Positions 16,156-24,613 of a stretch of 64,000 nt of DNA are shown in pieces. This DNA comes from Phycisphaerae bacterium (lineage in GTDB: Bacteria; Planctomycetota; Phycisphaerae; Phycisphaerales; UBA1924), in assembly GCA_014192545.1 (NCBI GenBank), contig BJHL01000003.1, positions 426,089-490,088 of the forward strand, in the 5' to 3' direction. Each line of letters begins with the position of its first letter. Positions within the stretch are counted from its first letter, which is position 1. The notes under the pieces are model-generated. The model was given only the letters and a program-made list of their open reading frames with translations. It ran no database searches and was not told where the DNA came from. The position numbers were made by a program, and so were the translations under genes.

Positions 16156-16671
16156 GTGAAGCAATCGCATGTGTATCACATTCCGCCACTCAAAATTGAA
16201 CCGATCCTGGAGATTCACGAGATCGGTTCGGGCTGGGTGTTCGCGTCGCTACACGGATCGTGGGGCGATCGCAGCATTGACATGAGCAATGTCGCGTGCG
16301 AGTGCCCGGTCAAGGGACTGATCCGCGTCGCAACCGCTGTGCGTCAGCAGAGAAGTCCCGTTGACATCTGTTTTCATCAGGAACCTCATTGCGATTGGCT
16401 GACCATGCATCACCTGAGCGCCGATAGCTGGGAGGTTGAACTCGGCGAGTCGAATTCTCTGAAGTGGTCGCGGGAAGCAAGCAGAGTTCGATTGGTCGCA
16501 ACAGATGTGTGGAGCGGATACATCTTTTGGATGAGCGTCATTCATGCGTTTGCGCCGTATTGCCAAGGTGCGCAAAGGGAGACGTTCGTGAAGTGCCTGG
16601 GTGAGTTCCCAGATCGCGAGTTTCGGTCGCTGCTCGCAGCCAAGGCGCACGAAGAGAGCTTAAGAGGCTGA
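16156..16671 (+). CDS. uncharacterised protein
   Basis: The 171-residue protein uses a GTG start at 16156, 18 bases after the hmgA stop. It has no signal peptide or membrane helix. Residues of note are the aromatic-rich EIGSGWVFASLHGSWGD, ACECPVKGLIRVATAV and a C-terminal GYIFWMSVIHAFAPYCQGAQ. Composition is that of a folded soluble protein, and I recognise no family. It may be cotranscribed with hmgA. Confidence 0.5.
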   Translation: MKQSHVYHIPPLKIEPILEIHEIGSGWVFASLHGSWGDRSIDMSNVACECPVKGLIRVATAVRQQRSPVDICFHQEPHCDWLTMHHLSADSWEVELGESNSLKWSREASRVRLVATDVWSGYIFWMSVIHAFAPYCQGAQRETFVKCLGEFPDREFRSLLAAKAHEESLRG

Positions 16672-16733
16672 CTACGGTGATGGTGCGATCAGCGAACTGG
16701 AAGTTGCGCGTCGAAGCCGAGGAACGCTAGAGA

Positions 16734-17720
16734 ATGAAAAGCAACATGACACCCTGCCCCCTCTGCACCTCAACCACTGCCCGCCCGTGGCTGCACGTCC
16801 CCATCGACTGGCGCAAGTCCGCCGACAAGACGGCCTATGAGCTCGCGTGGTGCGACGGTTGTGCGTTTGGTTTTCTCGCGCCCCGGCCTACGGCTGCGCA
16901 AGTTGCGACGTTCTACGACACTCCCGATTACTACACGCATGCCACGCAGGCGGCGAAGGCTCCGGCTTCGCCTTTGCATGAGAAGTTGCGGGTGGCGCTC
17001 GCGTGGCGGCTGGATAAGGGCCGCGAGTTGCATCACACGCCGGCGATTGTGAGCGCGGCGTGGGACAAGGCCGATTTGCGTGGTGCGCGTGTGCTGGACC
17101 TTGGGTGCGGCAGCGGGAACTTTCTTGCACGCATGCAGCAACAAGGCGCGATCGTCACGGGTGTTGAGCCTGATGAGAAGGCACGCGAGGCGGTGCGATC
17201 TCGCGGCATTGCGGTGCATGCGGGTACGGCGGAAGATGTGCCAGCCGAAGTGCTGCGCGAGAAGTTCGACATCATCGCGACGCGCCACGTGCTCGAGCAT
17301 TGCATCGATCCGCTGACGGTTCTGCGAAACATCAAGAGCATGCTTGCTCCAGGCGGCGTGTACTTGTGTGATGTGCCCAATAACAACGCGCTGGGATTGC
17401 AGCGTGCTGGTGCGGCGTGGCACTGGCTTGATGTGCCGCGGCACATCAACTTCTTCACGCGGCAGAGCCTTGCAAACGCCGCTCGCAAAGCGGGATTGAC
17501 AATCGCGAGCGAAACATATTGCGGTTTCACGCAGCAAGTCGCACCGGCCTGGATTGGCTTTGAACGCACGTCAACAAAACATATGGCCGAAGCAGCGATG
17601 AAGAACGTTCGCCCCGATGGGCTGATGCCCGGGCACACACAGGCGTGGAAACTGCTCGCAGCACTCGCATTGGCGAGTGACGACGAACGCTACGACACAC
17701 TGCGGATTATCGCAAAGTAG
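16734..17720 (+). CDS. class I SAM-dependent methyltransferase with N-terminal zinc site
   Basis: The 328-residue protein has four Cys in two pairs (C8/C11 in CPLC, C40/C43 in CDGC), a zinc-ribbon typical of this methyltransferase group. The SAM-binding motif [11 protein letters not shown] is at residues 120-130, then [18 protein letters not shown] and a [20 protein letters not shown] motif, followed by [13 protein letters not shown]. The acceptor is unknown; relatives modify sugars or lipids. AGGAA lies about 9 bases before the start. ltaE follows 26 bases downstream. Confidence 0.85.
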   Translation: MKSNMTPCPLCTSTTARPWLHVPIDWRKSADKTAYELAWCDGCAFGFLAPRPTAAQVATFYDTPDYYTHATQAAKAPASPLHEKLRVALAWRLDKGRELHHTPAIVSAAWDKADLRGARVLDLGCGSGNFLARMQQQGAIVTGVEPDEKAREAVRSRGIAVHAGTAEDVPAEVLREKFDIIATRHVLEHCIDPLTVLRNIKSMLAPGGVYLCDVPNNNALGLQRAGAAWHWLDVPRHINFFTRQSLANAARKAGLTIASETYCGFTQQVAPAWIGFERTSTKHMAEAAMKNVRPDGLMPGHTQAWKLLAALALASDDERYDTLRIIAK

Positions 17721-17746
17721 ATGCTTGCACGCCGTATCATCGCGGC

Positions 17747-18817
17747 ATGACACAGAGCGACAAGGCAGACCGCAACATCATCGATCTCCGCAGCGACACG
17801 GTGACGAAGCCGACGGCTGCAATGCGTGAAACGATGGCTCGTGCGGAGGTTGGCGATGATGTGTTGGGCGATGATCCCACTGTCATCGCGCTCGAACGGC
17901 GGTTTGCCGAAATGCTCGGCAAAGAAGCGGCGGTCTTCGTTCCCAGCGGGACGATGGCGAATCAGATCGCGATCAAAGTTCACACGCAGCCGGGCGATGA
18001 GATTATCTGTCACGAAGGCTCGCACATCATTCATTACGAAGGCGGCGGGCCAGCGGCGCTGGCGGGCTGCATGGTCAAGGGTCTGGCGGGCCTGCGCGGG
18101 CAGTTCAGCGCGAGCGAGATGCTTGCGAGCATTCGCCACGACAATGTTCACTATCCCAGAACGCGACTGGTTTCGCTGGAAAACACGCACAATCGCGGCG
18201 GCGGAGCGGTGTGGACGCTTGCGGACATCACGAGCGTCACCGACGCTGCACGCAGCGCAGGACTTGCGACGCACCTTGACGGCGCGCGGGCGTGGAACGC
18301 GTGCGCCGCGGGCAACTACACGCCGAGGCAACTCGCAGCCAGTTTCGATTCGATCTCGATGTGTTTTTCGAAGGGACTCGGCGCACCAATCGGCTCAGCA
18401 CTCGCAGGCTCGGAAGCATTCATCAAGCAGGGTCGGCGCGTGCGCAAGCTTTTTGGTGGTGGGATGCGACAAGCCGGCATTCTCGCGGCGGCCTGTCTGT
18501 ACGCACTCGACCATCACGTGGAGCGACTTCGTGATGACCACGCGAACGCGAAGACTTTTGCAGATTTGATTGCACGCATCCCAGGTATCAAGCTTTCAGC
18601 CCAACACGCGAAAGGCATCGAGACGAATATCGTGCTTTTTGAGCTCGATTCGATTGTTCCGATGAATGCAGCGGAACTTACCCAGCGGCTGAAGACTCGC
18701 GGTGTACTCATGCTGCCCACGGGCGAGCGATCGCTGCGCGCAGTTGCGAATCTGGAAGTGACCGCCGAAGCAATCAAGCGAGCGGCGGCCGAAGTTGCGA
18801 ATTGTGTCGCGAAGTGA
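17747..18817 (+). CDS. ltaE: low-specificity L-threonine aldolase
   Basis: This PLP enzyme cleaves L-threonine or allo-threonine to glycine and acetaldehyde. The 356-residue sequence begins with the family signature [17 protein letters not shown], continues with [12 protein letters not shown] and [12 protein letters not shown] (Asp that contacts the PLP ring nitrogen), and has the PLP-binding Lys209 in [16 protein letters not shown]. Length is normal. It is convergent with the beta-barrel pseudogene at 18836, 18 bases between the stops. Confidence 0.92.
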   Translation: MTQSDKADRNIIDLRSDTVTKPTAAMRETMARAEVGDDVLGDDPTVIALERRFAEMLGKEAAVFVPSGTMANQIAIKVHTQPGDEIICHEGSHIIHYEGGGPAALAGCMVKGLAGLRGQFSASEMLASIRHDNVHYPRTRLVSLENTHNRGGGAVWTLADITSVTDAARSAGLATHLDGARAWNACAAGNYTPRQLAASFDSISMCFSKGLGAPIGSALAGSEAFIKQGRRVRKLFGGGMRQAGILAAACLYALDHHVERLRDDHANAKTFADLIARIPGIKLSAQHAKGIETNIVLFELDSIVPMNAAELTQRLKTRGVLMLPTGERSLRAVANLEVTAEAIKRAAAEVANCVAK

Positions 18818-18835
18818 ACCCCGCGAACCGAGCGA

Positions 18836-19840
18836 TCAGAAGCTGAGGCTGACGCCCGCGCTCAAGATGCCGACGGTGTCTTCGTCATCATTGAAGTCTT
18901 GCGTGGAATCGCCCAGCAGCACGCCAGTCGCACTGCCGTAGACGGTCCAACTGCCCCACTTGTCATCAAGGGGAATCGCGCAACTGGCTTTGATGCCGAT
19001 GGATGCGTAGCCGAAGGTCTCGTCTTCGCCGTCACTGCCTTGGTAGTAGTCGCTGAGCGAAAGACCAACGGTGACAGGAATATCGATGCGAACAAGAGCG
19101 TCGCCGCCCTCGCGCGTGCCGAGATTGAAGCCAGGCGTGACGCCCAGTTGCAGATACGTGCCCTTGTCTTGGCCATCTGCCGTGCCGTCGCTGGTTTCAA
19201 AAGCGAGCACAACCGTCGGCTTCATGCTCCACGCGCCCAGCCACTCGCTGTCGTCGTACGTCGCCATGAATTACAGTTCTTCGATGGTCGTCCAGGCATC
19301 GCTGGGGCTTGTAAAGAAGCCGTATTGCGCGCCGAGAGTCCACTTGCCGAACGCGGCGTTTACGCCGAAGTAGATGTCAGACTCGTACCACTTGTCATCG
19401 AGGTTGTCGTTCTGGGCTGCGCCGGTTGCACGATCGTGGAAGCTGTTCCACGTGCCGATGTAAGGCGTGAGCGTGAAGCCTTCGGGCTTGTAGATGTCGA
19501 TGCCCAACGTGGCCCAAGGTTGTGCGAGGAAGCCGCGGTCTTCCTGGCGAATGCCGCGGTAGTAGTAGGCGTTGGTGAAGTCGATGCCTGCGCTGAAGTG
19601 CAGTCGGCTTTCTTCTTCCGCTTCGGTCGCAACTGGAGCGGCAGCATCGGCGCGCTTCTCGTCATCACGCTTCATGGGCGTGGGCAGCAGATCGCGGTCC
19701 ATGTTCGGACCCGATGCGTACTCCCCCTGGCTCGCGAGTGCACCAGCATTTTGTGCCACACAAAATGATGTTGCGACACACACACACGAAACAACGATCG
19801 CCCTCATTTGAAGATTCTTCAAGCCGCTCCTCTTCCTCAT
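18836..19840 (-). pseudogene. outer-membrane beta-barrel (porin-like) gene split by an in-frame stop
   Basis: Two open segments in the same frame (19840-19271 and 19267-18836) are separated only by a TAA at 19271-19273. The upstream part has a signal peptide (MRAIVVSCVCVATSFCVAQ), then alternating beta-strands: RLHFSAGIDFTNAYYYRGI, WATLGIDIYKPEGFTLTPYI and TLGAQYGFFTSPSDAWTTIE. The downstream part continues with YDDSEWLGAW, TYLQLGVTPGFNLG and a final VGILSAGVSLSF ending in Phe, the outer-membrane insertion signal. Together they make one barrel of about 330 residues, resembling TorF/Gcw_chp-like porins. Either a recent nonsense mutation or a sequence error explains the stop. The start could also be 19807. 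Confidence 0.72.
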
Positions 19841-20017
19841 AAAAGACCAGATGGCGGGGAAATCGGGAGTTTGTGTACTGAACTTCAGGTTAAGCGTGCG
19901 CGCAGATGAACTCACATGAATTACCAGCACCAGTTACGCGGATTGATCACGCTGCGCGATCAACCCACTGGTTCTACCTGTATGCGGATTATGGGAACGA
20001 TGTCCTGCGCTTGACAA

Positions 20018-20404
20018 TCACGACATCGGCGATGGTGGCGAGTTGATCGCGTTCATCATCCCAAATGCGATGCCAACATCACGTGCACTCTCCGGCGTGC
20101 GTTGGTCTGCGGGCAGCACGTTGTACGCGGCGACTGCACCAGCAATCGCCGACCCGTTCACATGCGACGACGACTGCGCATCAAACACGCCCGTCGCACG
20201 AGCCGCGCCAGACGTGGCTACACCGACGACTGCCGCTTGCTGCATATCTGCTGCACTCAGCGCACCGGATGACGCTGCTGCTCGCGTGCCGCCAGCGTGC
20301 GCAGTTGCATCCTTCGCAGGGTCCGCTTTGCCCGCGGGCGACTTCCGCGAGCTTTGAAACAACGGCCGGAACAACAGTTTCTTCAACGCGGTCCACAACC
20401 CCAT
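20018..20404 (-). CDS. small uncharacterised protein
   Basis: The 128-residue protein has GGAGG exactly 7 bases before the ATG at 20404, which argues that it is translated. The N-terminus MGLWTALKKLLFRPLF is amphipathic and basic and could lie on the membrane; the rest is Ala/Ser-rich with a predicted helical part SAIAGAVAAYNVLPADQRTP. It starts 51 bases after the RNase R stop on the same strand and is probably the last gene of that transcript. No family is recognised. Confidence 0.5.
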   Translation of the reverse strand: MGLWTALKKLLFRPLFQSSRKSPAGKADPAKDATAHAGGTRAAASSGALSAADMQQAAVVGVATSGAARATGVFDAQSSSHVNGSAIAGAVAAYNVLPADQRTPESARDVGIAFGMMNAINSPPSPMS

Positions 20405-20455
20405 GTGCCGACCTCCTCGGAACGAATCATAGCACGCATCGTCGCACGCACTCGC

Positions 20456-22984
20456 CTACTTATCGCGACGATGGTTCTTTCCTTTATCCCTGCTCTTGCT
20501 GCGTTGGCTGCGTTTCTGATCGCCAGTTGAGCCGCGCCACTTGCCGGTCTCTTTATCCCAGCCGCCGCTACCAAAGCCTGCACCTGCGGGCCTGGCACCG
20601 ATGCCGCCACCTTCACCAAAGCCACCTTGCAACTTGCCTTTGCCATCAAAGACTTGCTTGCCCTTGCCAGCAGCTCGCGCGGCGTCATCACCCAGCACGC
20701 ACTCCATCTGGCGCTTCGCGAGATCAACTTGCACGATCTTCACCATAACGCTGTCGCCGAAGTTGAAGCTGCGCCCGCTACGAATGTCGACGAGCGCGCC
20801 GGTGCGGGCATCAACCTTCCAGAAAGGCGTGACGTTGCCGCGCGTGGTGTCGCCTGGCAGGTCTTCACTCTTGATGAAACCATCCGCGAGATACTTGTCA
20901 ATCTGCACGAAAATACCGCGGTTGGAAATGCCCGTCACGACGCCTTTGTAACTCTCGCCGATGTGGCCTTCGAGCAATTGCAACACCAAGAAGCTTCGCA
21001 GACTTCGCTCAGCACTCTCGGCGTTCTTCTCGCGCAATGTCGCAGCCTTGCCGATCTGCTCGAGCTGATCCTCAGGCAAGCAGCCGTTGGTGCGCATCAG
21101 GTCCATGCCCAGCCGCTTCCAGTCGCCCTCGCTGCGCGGCCGCTTGCGACCGTTGTCCGTTGCCTTCAAATACTCAGCAAGCGCACGGTGAACCGTCAGA
21201 TCCGCATAACGCCGAATCGGGCTGGTAAAGTGCGCATACGCCTTGCTCGCAAGCGCAAAGTGCCCAACCAACGCCGGGCTGTACTCGGCTTGGCTCATAG
21301 TTCGCAACACCGCAAAGTGCACCGCGCGGGCGGCGGAACTTCCCGCCGTTGCCTTCAGCAAGCCTTGCAACTCCTCACGCGTCGGGCTCTTGGGAATGCG
21401 AAAACCCGCAACCATCGCCACTTTTCGTAGCGTGTCGCTATCGCCTGGCACGGGCTCGGGGTGGACACGGCGCAGCAGGGGCACGTTCATGTTCTCAAAC
21501 AGCCGAGCGAGCACTTCGTTGGCTTCCACCATGAACATTTCAATCAGCTTGTGCGTGAACGCATCGTCCTCGCGCTCAGCATCCACCACATGTCCGCGCT
21601 CGTCATACACCAGCACGCACTCGGGCAAATCAAGCACGATCATGCCCTCGCGATCGCGCCGAGCCTGAATCGCTTTCGCGCACATGTTGAACTCGCGCAG
21701 CGTTTCAAGCAGTTGATCGGTGTACTTGGGCGGCGTCTTGGCATGCCGGCGTGCTTCGTTCAAATCACCATCAATCAAAGCCTGCGCTTCCAAGTACGTC
21801 AGCCGCTTGCTGCTACGAATAAGCGTCTGCGCACATCCTTCGCTGCGAACTTTGCCGTACTTGTCGTACGTCATGAACGCGCTCTTGCAAAACCGCGGCA
21901 CACCTTCTTGCAGCGAGCAAATGCCGTTGCTGAGCACTTCAGGCAGCATCGGAATCACATGGCGAGGCAAGTAAACACTGTTTGCGCGGTCCTTCGCCTG
22001 CACATCAAGCGGCGAATTGAGCGGAATGAAGTGCGCAACGTCGGCGATGTGTACGCCAACTTCCCAGCCGCCGCCGTCAATGCTGTCAGTACGCTTGATG
22101 CTGATGGCGTCGTCGTAGTCCTTCGCATCCGGCGGATCAATCGTGATGATGAAGTCTTCCGTCAAGTCAAGCCGGCCTCCCTTGAGCACCGACGACCCCT
22201 TCTCTTTCCACTCCGCGATCTGCGCATCAAAATCTGCGCTCGCTTCGCGTGCTTGCTGCACGTGCTCAGGATCAAACTCGCCCGGCAGATCAAACGCCGC
22301 GATCACCGCTTGCGTCTCGACATCAGGCCGCCCAGCTTCGCCCAGCACTTTCGTAATGACGCCTTCACCCAGGTCATTGCCTTCGGGATAAATCAGCAGT
22401 TCAACAACAACCTTGTCACCCTCGCGAGCTTTCGTGCTTTCGGCATCGCGAATGACAATCGGATTCGTAATCTGCTTGCCATCAGGCAGCATGACCCACA
22501 GTTGGCCGCGTTTGGTCAGCGTACCGCTGTAGCTGCTCTTCTTGCGATCAACAACTTCGACGATTTCGCCCGCAAAACCGAAGCTGCCATCGGGCTTGCG
22601 ATCACGAAACACCTTCGCACGTACGGTGTCGCCCGTCAGCGCATCGCCCACAGCATCCGCAGGAATGAAAACCGATCCCTCGCGAAACTTCTGCGTGGGT
22701 TCAACAAAACCAAACCCGCGTTGATTCTTGCGAAACGTGCCCGACACCGTCTTCTGCTGCCCCTTCGCCGCGTCGGCGATGTTGCCCAAACTCGGCAGCG
22801 TGACGTGGCCGCTTTGGCCCAGTTCAACCAGCCCCTGCTCGGCGTAACCGCGAACTGCAGTCGTAAATTCCTCGATCTGATCGACAGGTATGTTCAGGTC
22901 TTTAGCGACATCGCCAATCCGCGCGGGCGTGTAGCTTTCGTGCGACAGGTGACTCAGCAAACGACTCTTGTACTTTGCGCTCAA
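20456..22984 (-). CDS. rnr: ribonuclease R
   Basis: RNase R is a 3'-5' hydrolytic exoribonuclease that degrades structured RNA. From the TTG at 22984 (AGGAAG 8 bases upstream) it has 842 residues; an earlier TTG at 23053 would add 23. Order: N-terminal helix-turn-helix-like part (ESYTPARIGDVAKDLNI), cold-shock domains, the RNB catalytic domain with TIDPPDAKDYDDAISI carrying the metal-binding Asp residues, an S1 domain (GVVTGISNRGIFVQIDKYLA) and a basic tail (KRSQRSKSRDKGKNHRRDK). It follows the CpcT-like gene by about 110 bases. Confidence 0.93.
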   Translation of the reverse strand: MSAKYKSRLLSHLSHESYTPARIGDVAKDLNIPVDQIEEFTTAVRGYAEQGLVELGQSGHVTLPSLGNIADAAKGQQKTVSGTFRKNQRGFGFVEPTQKFREGSVFIPADAVGDALTGDTVRAKVFRDRKPDGSFGFAGEIVEVVDRKKSSYSGTLTKRGQLWVMLPDGKQITNPIVIRDAESTKAREGDKVVVELLIYPEGNDLGEGVITKVLGEAGRPDVETQAVIAAFDLPGEFDPEHVQQAREASADFDAQIAEWKEKGSSVLKGGRLDLTEDFIITIDPPDAKDYDDAISIKRTDSIDGGGWEVGVHIADVAHFIPLNSPLDVQAKDRANSVYLPRHVIPMLPEVLSNGICSLQEGVPRFCKSAFMTYDKYGKVRSEGCAQTLIRSSKRLTYLEAQALIDGDLNEARRHAKTPPKYTDQLLETLREFNMCAKAIQARRDREGMIVLDLPECVLVYDERGHVVDAEREDDAFTHKLIEMFMVEANEVLARLFENMNVPLLRRVHPEPVPGDSDTLRKVAMVAGFRIPKSPTREELQGLLKATAGSSAARAVHFAVLRTMSQAEYSPALVGHFALASKAYAHFTSPIRRYADLTVHRALAEYLKATDNGRKRPRSEGDWKRLGMDLMRTNGCLPEDQLEQIGKAATLREKNAESAERSLRSFLVLQLLEGHIGESYKGVVTGISNRGIFVQIDKYLADGFIKSEDLPGDTTRGNVTPFWKVDARTGALVDIRSGRSFNFGDSVMVKIVQVDLAKRQMECVLGDDAARAAGKGKQVFDGKGKLQGGFGEGGGIGARPAGAGFGSGGWDKETGKWRGSTGDQKRSQRSKSRDKGKNHRRDK

Positions 22985-23095
22985 ACTATCTCTCTTCCTG
23001 CTCGCAGCCTCATGCCGCGAGCTTGCCAATCGTATGAACTCAACCGTCGACAAACTTGCAGCATTCCGTGCCTTTGACTCAACAACCTAACTCCA

Positions 23096-23815
23096 TCACT
23101 GGACTTGCCGCTTGAACTCATACCCGCTCTTCACGGCTCCCCACACCTGCTTGCCATCCTTATCAAAACCTTGATCCCACGTATACAACCCCGTCGAATC
23201 GATGTGAACCTTCGACGTCGCATATGTCGCGCCGCGCAGCGAACTCAGGCAGCCCGTACCTTGCGTACCGCCCTCGTACACGCCCGGCATGATCTTCGTC
23301 AGCAGCACGCCGCACCCTTCCCTCAAGATCAACTGCTCAGGTTTCATCGCGTCAAATGCCTTCGGAACCGCATACGCACCTGCGAACCCGCTGGAATTCT
23401 CAAACTCATACACCTCGCTGACAAACGTCGGCTGCCCTTGCTGCGTCACGCCAGCCTCAGAAACGCGGTAAATGCGTTGCCGATACGGCTTGTCCAACTG
23501 CGTCGCCATCGCCTGTTCGACATACAGCCACTTGAGTTCTGGTGTCGTGTACTGCGGCCAGATTGCCGTCATGTGCAAGCGAATATCAAAGAATTCCTTA
23601 TCACGCTCGCTCTGCGCGGTGCTCGCAAAGCTGCCCGACATATGCCCCACCAGTTCAGCAAGTTCACAACCAACACACGGTGCCGCAGCCCTCGCCAGCG
23701 CACCACGCGCCATGCCAGCGCTCGCATCCGCCGCGAAACTCCCATCCGCTCCGCGATTCGCCGCACAACCTCCCAGCATCAACGCCGCCGCCGACATCAA
23801 CATGACATTCCGCAT
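23096..23815 (-). CDS. CpcT/CpeT-family lipoprotein
   Basis: The 239-residue protein starts at 23815 with GGAG 7 bases upstream; a signal peptide ends LMLGGC (Cys17 lipidated). The mature domain resembles the CpcT/CpeT family of phycobiliprotein chromophore lyases: TTPELKWLYVEQAM, DKPYRQRIYRV, LILREGCGVLLTKI and DGKQVWGAVKSGYEF are in family order. No phycobilisome genes exist here, so the chromophore-lyase role is not implied; as an anchored beta-barrel it may bind a tetrapyrrole or lipid. Conserved cysteines (CVGC, GTGC) are present. The gene lies between a small membrane protein and rnr. Confidence 0.72.
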   Translation of the reverse strand: MRNVMLMSAAALMLGGCAANRGADGSFAADASAGMARGALARAAAPCVGCELAELVGHMSGSFASTAQSERDKEFFDIRLHMTAIWPQYTTPELKWLYVEQAMATQLDKPYRQRIYRVSEAGVTQQGQPTFVSEVYEFENSSGFAGAYAVPKAFDAMKPEQLILREGCGVLLTKIMPGVYEGGTQGTGCLSSLRGATYATSKVHIDSTGLYTWDQGFDKDGKQVWGAVKSGYEFKRQVQ

Positions 23816-23834
23816 GCTCACGCTCCACAACCAA

Positions 23835-24026
23835 TCACTTGTCTTCCGTTTCGCTGGTCGACTTGCTCACATCCGCCGCGCGAATCACAACCTGCGGCCC
23901 CCTGGGCTCCTGCTTCTTTGGCTTGAACTTGCGATGCTCCGCGTCAGCCCATTTGTCCATATCGCGCCACCACAGCAGCGTGAAAGGAATTCCCAACACG
24001 ATACACAGGGCGATACAGATCCACAT
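23835..24026 (-). CDS. small single-pass membrane protein
   Basis: The 63-residue protein begins MWICIALCIVLGIPFTLLWW, one transmembrane helix at the N-terminus, followed by a charged tail (DMDKWADAEHRKFKPKKQEP). An in-frame GTG further upstream could add about 7 residues. It ends 19 bases before the CpcT-like gene, so it is probably the first gene of that transcript. Function unknown. Confidence 0.5.
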   Translation of the reverse strand: MWICIALCIVLGIPFTLLWWRDMDKWADAEHRKFKPKKQEPRGPQVVIRAADVSKSTSETEDK

Positions 24027-24298
24027 GACGGTTTCGACGATGTGCACGCAAGAGTGTAGGGAAAAGCATCGGTCCCGGTGCGAGTACTGCCGCGTCAATC
24101 AAACAGTCGCGAGATGCCCAAGAAATGCGAGCAACAGGCACCGACGATCATCACGCAAGTCCTGAAAATGACTGCCCGCAAAAAAGCCGTAGTCGGCGAA
24201 AAAAGACGACGCATGGCGCGACAGGGTGCGACGAATCTTCTGACGAAGATGCGACGAAACCAGTTTAATTTGAGACGATGCGCGGCTGGGCGAGAAAA

Positions 24299-24369
24299 CT
24301 GGGGATCAAGGATTTGAACCTTGACTAACTGAGTCAGAGTCAGTCGTGCTACCGTTACACCAATCCCCA
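24299..24369 (-). tRNA. tRNA-Gln (anticodon CUG)
   Basis: On the minus strand the 7-bp acceptor stem TGGGGAT/ATCCCCA starts with U1-A72, and base 73 is G, as expected for glutamine tRNA. The anticodon arm is ACTGA-CTCTGAC-TCAGT with CTG at positions 34-36. The T arm has GGTTCAAATCC. The 3' CCA is not encoded. Nothing else is recognised in the about 270 bases on its upstream side up to the genes at 24614. Confidence 0.95.
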
Positions 24370-24613
24370 AATTATCCATCACGACAGTTTCCCGTCGCAG
24401 CAGCATTATACCTCGGCTCACCCGCCACGCGGCTTCAACCCCACCGCTTCGCGACGGCAGAAATCGCGCAGCTTTGCCCTCGCTATTGCTGGCCAATCAT
24501 CTCGCAAACCTCTCTTTCGCAAGGTTTTTGGGAACCAAACCGCACCCAGGCCTGTCCGCTTTGGTACTGTGTACACGCGCACTTCGCGCTTATTTTCACG
24601 GAGATCGCTTCGC

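Noticed and set aside
23096..23815. Evidence for a cyanobacterial origin from the CpcT-like gene
   Set aside because: All other features fit a planctomycete-like genome, and the family is known outside cyanobacteria; no phycobilisome genes are present.
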